64,000 nt of DNA from Marinobacter vulgaris (GTDB taxonomy: Bacteria; Pseudomonadota; Gammaproteobacteria; Pseudomonadales; Oleiphilaceae). The notes under the pieces were generated by a model. The model saw only the letters and a program-made list of their open reading frames with translations, searched no databases and was not told the DNA's origin. The stretch covers positions 248,001 to 312,000 of the forward strand of contig NZ_QFWX01000006.1 of NCBI RefSeq assembly GCF_003344045.1, given 5' to 3'. The stretch's first letter is position 1. Each line of letters opens with the position of its first letter. Of this stretch, positions 59,396-64,000 are shown piece by piece. The position numbers and the translations under genes are program-made.

Positions 59396-60236
59396 CGACG
59401 CGTGTTACCTGCAACAGACGGATGACACGATTGTCGGCATTGGCAATGGTAAACTGCAGCCCGCCAAACTCCACCGACTCGCCCCGTCTGGGCAGATGAC
59501 CGAATTCCTTGAGCACAACGCCACCGATAGTATCGAACTCCTCCTCGTCCAGCTCGGTGTTGAAGCATTCGTTGAAGTCGTCGACCGGCGTGACCGCCTT
59601 GACGGCATAGGTACCATCGCCACGGGCCTTGATGTGGGTTTCTTCATCGAAGTCGTGTTCGTCCTCGATTTCCCCGACAATCTGCTCCAGCACATCCTCG
59701 ATGGTGATCAGGCCGGCGGTACCCCCGTATTCATCCACCACGATGGCCATGTGATTGCGGGTTTCCTTGAATTCTTTCAGCAACTGGTTCAGGCGCTTGC
59801 TTTCCGGCACGAAGGTGGGCGGGCGCAAAATTTCGCGGATGCGGTTCCAGTGGAGGTCGTTGTTCAGGGCCAGTGGTAGCAGGTCTTTGGCGAGCAGCAC
59901 ACCAATGACATCGTCCTGGCTGTCGCCAATGACCGGAAAGCGGCTGTGGGCAGATGAGATGATTTCGCCCAGGAATTCTTTCGGATCCTGAGATGCCTTG
60001 ACGGTGACCATCTGGGAGCGGGGAATCATAATTTCATCAACCCGCATGTCGATCACCTGCATGGCACCTTCGATGATGCTCATGGCATCGGTATCGATGA
60101 TGTTCTGGGACTCGGCGTCCCGCAGGATTTCCAGCACGTCCTCGACGGACTCAGGCCCGCTGGAGAAAGCCTGTGATATACGCTCCAGCCAGGACTTGCT
60201 GCTGCCCTGACTGCGACTCGACTGATCGTCGTTCAT
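59385..60236 (-). CDS. ybeX: CBS-domain protein CorC/YbeX
   Basis: A 283-residue cytoplasmic protein with two CBS domains (~70-190, including [11 protein letters not shown] and [24 protein letters not shown] segments, then [15 protein letters not shown]) and a C-terminal CorC/HlyC transporter-associated domain with DTIGGVVL. No membrane domain is present, unlike CorB. It is linked in E. coli to magnesium and cobalt efflux and, more recently, ribosome metabolism. It overlaps ybeY by 4 bp. Confidence 0.9.
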   Translation of the reverse strand: MNDDQSSRSQGSSKSWLERISQAFSSGPESVEDVLEILRDAESQNIIDTDAMSIIEGAMQVIDMRVDEIMIPRSQMVTVKASQDPKEFLGEIISSAHSRFPVIGDSQDDVIGVLLAKDLLPLALNNDLHWNRIREILRPPTFVPESKRLNQLLKEFKETRNHMAIVVDEYGGTAGLITIEDVLEQIVGEIEDEHDFDEETHIKARGDGTYAVKAVTPVDDFNECFNTELDEEEFDTIGGVVLKEFGHLPRRGESVEFGGLQFTIANADNRVIRLLQVTRVDDE

Positions 60237-60706
60237 GAGTCTTTTTCCGTTTCCTCTGTTTCGTAAGGATTGCTGAACCCGAGTTGCCCGAGCAACCGGA
60301 TCTCGAGGGCTTCCATGACCCCGGCATCGTCATCGTCAATATGGTCGTAGCCCTGAAGGTGCAACATACCGTGCACCACCATATGGGCCCAGTGTTCCGT
60401 CAGTGTTTTTTTCTGCTCGGCCGCCTCTTTCTCGACAACCGGGGCGCAAATGATCAGATCACCGGCCAACGGAACTGTTATACCGGCTGGCGCCTCAAAT
60501 GGGAAGGACAGCACATTGGTTGGCCCAGATTTCCCGCGATACTGGTTGTTCAGCTCGGCACTTTCATCACTGGCAACGATACGAATTGTCACCTCTGATG
60601 GATCCTCGCCCAGCCATGCTGCCTGTGCCCAGTGCTCAAGGTCGGTGTCCGCCGGTAACCCTGGCGTCTCAACCACCCGCTGTAAATCCACCGTCAGCTC
60701 AATCAC
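60233..60706 (-). CDS. ybeY: rRNA maturation endoribonuclease YbeY
   Basis: A 157-residue zinc-dependent RNase involved in 16S rRNA 3'-end maturation and late 70S quality control. The metal-binding motif is HGMLHLQGYDH; LNNQYRGKSGPTNVLSFPFE is also diagnostic. It overlaps both neighbours (ATGA-type, 4 bp), consistent with tight co-translation in ybeZ-ybeY-ybeX-lnt. Confidence 0.96.
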   Translation of the reverse strand: MIELTVDLQRVVETPGLPADTDLEHWAQAAWLGEDPSEVTIRIVASDESAELNNQYRGKSGPTNVLSFPFEAPAGITVPLAGDLIICAPVVEKEAAEQKKTLTEHWAHMVVHGMLHLQGYDHIDDDDAGVMEALEIRLLGQLGFSNPYETEETEKDS

Positions 60707-61686
60707 GCGCCTGTCGCACTCCCATCGTCCAGGGAATCGTAAGCCTCAACAATCCGCTGAACCAGCGGATGGCGCACCACATCCCGGGACTCGAATCGTG
60801 TGAAACCGATACCGGACACCTTGCTCAGCACCCCCGCCGCATGGATCAACCCGGAATTCTGGCCCCGCGGGAGATCCACCTGGGTGGTATCGCCGGTAAT
60901 GACGGCTGTGGAGCCGAATCCGATCCGCGTCAGGAACATCTTCATCTGCTCACGGGTGGTGTTCTGGCTTTCGTCCAGAATGATAAACGAATTGTTCAGG
61001 GTGCGGCCGCGCATGAACGCCAGCGGTGCGATTTCAATCACGCTTTTCTCGATCAGTCGGGTGACGTGCTCGAAGCCGAGCATTTCGTAGAGCGCGTCAT
61101 AAAGGGGGCGAAGGTAGGGGTCCACCTTCTGCGCCAGGTCGCCAGGCAGAAAGCCGAGCTTTTCGCCGGCTTCCACCGCGGGCCGGACCAGCAGGATGCG
61201 CTTCACCTGCTCGTCTTTCAGGGCCTCAACCGCACAGGCCACAGCCAGCCAGGTCTTACCGGTACCGGCCGGGCCAATGCCGAAGTTCACATCGTGGGTG
61301 CGGATGTTATGCACGTATTTCTGCTGGTTCTCACCGCGGGGCTTGGCCTGCAGCTTGGGAGTCTTGATGACCGTTACCGCGCCGTTGTAAGGCACATCAT
61401 CCGCCAGTCGTTCGAAGCCGGTCTCGCGGATAAACAGATGGACCATGTCCGGCGAGATATCGTCAGTGGCCTCGGTTTCCCGGTAAAGATGCCGGATAAC
61501 CTCGGTGGCCGCAGCCACGTGTTCGGTTTCACCCTCCACCCGGAAATGGTGGCCACGGCGGCCAATCTTCACGTTCATGCGTCGTTCGATGTGTTTCAGG
61601 TGCTCATCGAACTGGCCGCACAGCGTGGTCAGCCGGTGCTGGTCGACCGGATGCAGGTCAAATTGTCTGTGATCGTTGGCGTTCAA
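60703..61686 (-). CDS. ybeZ: PhoH-family ATPase YbeZ
   Basis: A 327-residue P-loop ATPase usually encoded with ybeY and thought to act with it on RNA. An N-terminal KH-like region precedes Walker A GPAGTGKTWLAV and Walker B FIILDESQNT, followed by GDTTQVDLPRG. The start follows ggagc in the leftward direction. The 285-bp spacer to miaB holds a TwoAYGGAY-like element and a GTAGGTCGG repeat. Confidence 0.93.
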   Translation of the reverse strand: MNANDHRQFDLHPVDQHRLTTLCGQFDEHLKHIERRMNVKIGRRGHHFRVEGETEHVAAATEVIRHLYRETEATDDISPDMVHLFIRETGFERLADDVPYNGAVTVIKTPKLQAKPRGENQQKYVHNIRTHDVNFGIGPAGTGKTWLAVACAVEALKDEQVKRILLVRPAVEAGEKLGFLPGDLAQKVDPYLRPLYDALYEMLGFEHVTRLIEKSVIEIAPLAFMRGRTLNNSFIILDESQNTTREQMKMFLTRIGFGSTAVITGDTTQVDLPRGQNSGLIHAAGVLSKVSGIGFTRFESRDVVRHPLVQRIVEAYDSLDDGSATGA

Positions 61687-61749
61687 AAGTGCTCCGTTTT
61701 AATGACTCCCAGGACTTCAGGGAGTAGGCATTTCATGATTGGTGCTGTC

Positions 61750-61861
61750 GGACGCTGGCCGGAGGGCCTTTCCAAAAAACGCCCGTAAACCCGTCCATGG
61801 GGGCTCGGTCGCGCCATCCCTGGCGCTCCACGTTTTTGGAAAGGCCCTCCGGCCAGCGTCC
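61750..61861 (-). ncRNA. TwoAYGGAY-like structured element, copy 3
   Basis: Outer arms 61750-61781 and 61831-61861 pair over 31 bp with only a one-base bulge, the longest perfect repeat in the window. Inside on the minus strand: a 5-bp hairpin (GCGCC arms, 61811-61826) with loop AGGGAT, then CCC/GGG arms around loop ATGGAC (61793-61798). It lies between miaB (upstream) and ybeZ on the same strand, so it would be in the leader of the ybeZ operon or the tail of miaB mRNA. Confidence 0.7.
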
Positions 61862-61899
61862 TTTACATTCTATTTGCAGGCCCCCATGCACAATTACAA

Positions 61900-61932
61900 G
61901 TAGGTCGGGATAGACGAAGTTGTAATCCACCA
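61900..61932. repeat. GTAGGTCGG repeat, copy B
   Basis: GTAGGTCGG-gatagacgaagttgtaatccacca shares the core TAGACGAAG and GTAATCC with copy A at 57638. Copy B has lost the right arm symmetry (CCACCA for CGACCT). It lies 39 bp past TwoAYGGAY-like copy 3, and copy A lies next to another long palindrome. Confidence 0.65.
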
Positions 61933-61971
61933 CTCGCCATTCACCGAAACCCGGACGAATGGGGCCCAATC

Positions 61972-63318
61972 CTAGAACATCTCCGAACTGACAGGCACAC
62001 CCCGCAGAGAGTTAGGCATCGCCTCCCGAATCTCCACATCGATAAAGTGCCCTACCACCTCCGGATTTTCATGCCGGAAGTTCACAATACGGTTGTTCTC
62101 GGTGCGGCCGGCATACTCGCCCGGGTCCTTCTTGGACAGGCCTGTGACCAGGATGCGCTGGGTTGTGCCAACCATTTTCCGGCTGATGTCCATGGCCTGC
62201 TGGTTGATTCGCTCCTGCAGGATGCTCAGGCGCTGTTTCTTCACGTCCATCGGCGTGTCATCCGGCAGGTCCGCCGCCGGGGTGCCGGGTCTGGCGCTGT
62301 AGATAAAGCTGAATGACACATCGAAGCCGATATCGTTGATCAGTTTCATGGTGTCTTCAAAGTCCTTCTCGGTCTCTCCCGGAAAGCCGATGATGAAATC
62401 CGAGGAAAAACTGATGTCCGGGCGGATCTTGCGCAGGCGGCGGAGTTTGGATTTGTACTCCAGTGCTGTGTGACCGCGCTTCATGGCTGACAGGATGCGA
62501 TCGGAGCCGCTCTGGACCGGCAGGTGCAGGTGGCTGACAAGTTCCGGCACCTGCTCATAGGCCTCGATCAGCGAGTCCGAGAACTCCACCGGGTGAGAGG
62601 TGGTGTAACGGATGCGGTCAATGCCGTCGATGGTGGCGATCACGGACACCAGCTCGGCCATGTCCATGACGTCGCCATCGTGGGTCTCGCCACGGTACGC
62701 ATTCACGTTCTGGCCCAGCAGGTTTACTTCCCGCACGCCCTGGCCGGCCAGGTGAGCCACTTCCGCGATCACATCATCCACCGGGCGGCTGACTTCTTCA
62801 CCGCGGGTGTAGGGCACCACGCAGAAGGTGCAATACTTGCTGCAGCCTTCCATGATCGAGACAAACGCGGAGGGGCCGTCGGCGCCGGGGTCTGGCAGGT
62901 TGTCGAACTTTTCGATTTCCGGGAAGCTGACGTCCACCACGCCGACACCGTTACCCTTGGCACGCACTTCGGTGATCATGTCCGGCAGGCGGTGCAGGGT
63001 TTGCGGGCCGAAGACCATGTCCACAAAGGGCGCCCTGTCGATGATCGCCTGGCCTTCCTGGCTGGCCACGCAGCCGCCTACACCGATGATCAGGTCCGGC
63101 TTGCTGTTTTTCAGCTTTTTCCAGCGACCGAGCTGGTGAAACACCTTGTCCTGGGCTTTTTCCCGAATGGAGCAGGTATTGAGCAGCAGAATGTCGGCGT
63201 CATCCGGTGAGTCGGTCATTTCGACCGCTTCACCGGAACGCAGCAGGTCTGCCATTCTAGATGAGTCGTACTCGTTCATCTGGCAGCCATGGGTCTTGAT
63301 GTACAGCTTCTTGGCCAT
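61972..63318 (-). CDS. miaB: tRNA-2-methylthio-N6-dimethylallyladenosine synthase
   Basis: A radical-SAM methylthiotransferase (448 residues) completing ms2i6A37 on tRNAs that MiaA has modified. The N-terminal domain has the three cysteines of the second cluster ([29 protein letters not shown]). The radical-SAM motif is CSKYCTFC, and a TRAM-like end follows. The start at 63318 gives the usual [13 protein letters not shown]; earlier in-frame codons are upstream sequence. It is divergent from trmH, 192 bp apart. Confidence 0.96.
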   Translation of the reverse strand: MAKKLYIKTHGCQMNEYDSSRMADLLRSGEAVEMTDSPDDADILLLNTCSIREKAQDKVFHQLGRWKKLKNSKPDLIIGVGGCVASQEGQAIIDRAPFVDMVFGPQTLHRLPDMITEVRAKGNGVGVVDVSFPEIEKFDNLPDPGADGPSAFVSIMEGCSKYCTFCVVPYTRGEEVSRPVDDVIAEVAHLAGQGVREVNLLGQNVNAYRGETHDGDVMDMAELVSVIATIDGIDRIRYTTSHPVEFSDSLIEAYEQVPELVSHLHLPVQSGSDRILSAMKRGHTALEYKSKLRRLRKIRPDISFSSDFIIGFPGETEKDFEDTMKLINDIGFDVSFSFIYSARPGTPAADLPDDTPMDVKKQRLSILQERINQQAMDISRKMVGTTQRILVTGLSKKDPGEYAGRTENNRIVNFRHENPEVVGHFIDVEIREAMPNSLRGVPVSSEMF

Positions 63319-63510
63319 GTGTTTCAACGCTTTTGGTGCATGGTGGTGTATGGTTTGCGCCGGAAGGTCAGTACTGGCGCGCAAAAAAGTCAGCTGGCCA
63401 TTATAACGGGGTGATCATTCCGCAACCACCTCTGTCTCGGCAATCCTCTAAATCGGCTGTGGTACTATTGGCTTCCTCAATTAATGTGCCAAACCTGATC
63501 CCATATAACC

Positions 63511-64000
63511 ATGACCCCCGAACGCCTGACCCGAATCAAACAAACCCTCAATACCCGCCAACCCGACCTCAGCGTCCTCACTGACCAGGTCCACAAACCG
63601 CGTAACCTCTCGGCCATCATGCGCTCCTGCGACGCCTTCGGCCTGGCCAACATGCACGTGGTATGGCCGCGGGAAGGCTTTCGCGCATTCCGTAAAACCG
63701 CTGGTGGCAGCTATAACTGGGTAACGACCCATACTCATCCATGCATGGATGAAGCCGTGTCGGCGTTAAAAGGGCAGGGGCACAAAATCTACGCCGCACA
63801 GCTGTCTGATCGCGCAATAGACTACCGGGAAGCGGATTTCACCGTGCCCTGCACAGTGGTCACGGGCAACGAAGTGGACGGCGTCAGTGACAGCGCCGCC
63901 GAACAGGCCGACGAGCACATCGTGATTCCCATGATGGGCATGGTGGAGTCACTGAACGTATCGTCAGCCTGCGCCATTATCCTCGCAGAGGCGCAACGGC
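63511..64000 (+). CDS. trmH: tRNA (guanosine-18-2'-O)-methyltransferase, cut by window end
   Basis: The first ~163 residues of a SPOUT methyltransferase for G18 of tRNA. It starts MTPERLTRIKQTLNTRQPDL, a typical TrmH N-terminus. All three SPOUT motifs are visible: VHKPRNLSAIMRSCDAFG (motif 1), VVTGNEVDGVSD (motif 2) and IPMMGMVESLNVSSACAIIL (motif 3). The frame is open at base 64000. The remaining C-terminal part lies outside the window. Confidence 0.93.
   Translation, partial: MTPERLTRIKQTLNTRQPDLSVLTDQVHKPRNLSAIMRSCDAFGLANMHVVWPREGFRAFRKTAGGSYNWVTTHTHPCMDEAVSALKGQGHKIYAAQLSDRAIDYREADFTVPCTVVTGNEVDGVSDSAAEQADEHIVIPMMGMVESLNVSSACAIILAEAQR

Overview
This window is a stretch of core chromosome from a high-G+C gammaproteobacterium. 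Protein character and gene order resemble the Pseudomonadales/Alteromonadales and fit Marinobacter best; that genus assignment is inference from memory of family sequences and order, not a search. About 58 protein genes fill the window, with short intergenic gaps. I found no tRNA, rRNA, CRISPR array, prophage, plasmid gene or intact insertion sequence.

Layout. 1-1.1 kb: the 3' end of a probable secreted protein and a PrcB-like lipoprotein. 1.2-9.7 kb: the two topoisomerase IV subunits (parE, parC), separated by an SLC13 transporter, a decayed gene remnant and a cytochrome b561/YceI pair. 9.7-24 kb: serB, a FimX/FimW-like cyclic-di-GMP pair, the elongation factor P modification set (epmB, efp, epmA), psd, the flagellar stator motAB, rsgA, orn and queG. 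23.7-34 kb: a long co-directional run nnr-tsaE-amiB-mutL-miaA-hfq-hflX-hflK-hflC closed by a strong terminator. Then come hisZ and purA. 36.7-42.4 kb: mostly leftward genes (cmoA-cmoB, small membrane proteins, the kinase srkA, comF) plus an FAD oxidoreductase. 42.4-47 kb: the biotin operon bioB-F-H-C-D. 47-52 kb: a flagellar-rod-like small protein, a zinc-protease-like protein and two tandem long acyl-CoA dehydrogenases. 52-64 kb: a small helical protein, the leftward leuS-lptE-holA operon, a zinc-ribbon protein, the leftward miaB-ybeZ-ybeY-corC-lnt run, and the start of trmH.

Functional themes are translation and RNA quality control (efp/epm, rsgA, orn, queG, tsaE, miaA, miaB, cmoAB, hfq, hflX, ybeY, trmH), envelope building (psd, lnt, lptE, amiB), motility and surface sensing (motAB, FimX/FimW), and biotin and fatty-acid metabolism.

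The unusual content lies between genes. Three intergenic elements (near 21.85, 56.99 and 61.81 kb) share one architecture. A long outer inverted repeat encloses two hairpins with six-base loops reading AGGGAT and AYGGAY on one strand. Stem sequences differ completely while pairing is kept. They look like the TwoAYGGAY structured-RNA motif, whose function as far as I recall is unknown. Other items worth following are a BirA-like operator and sigma-70 promoter for bioB lying inside the start of comF, a PsrA-like double operator over the promoter of the first acyl-CoA dehydrogenase, a pair of GTAGGTCGG repeats, a second type of long palindrome at 57.7 kb, and a frame-broken gene remnant at 5.0-5.4 kb with a possible 15-codon peptide gene. 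I did not see a clearly new multi-gene system; most of the window is conserved housekeeping sequence.
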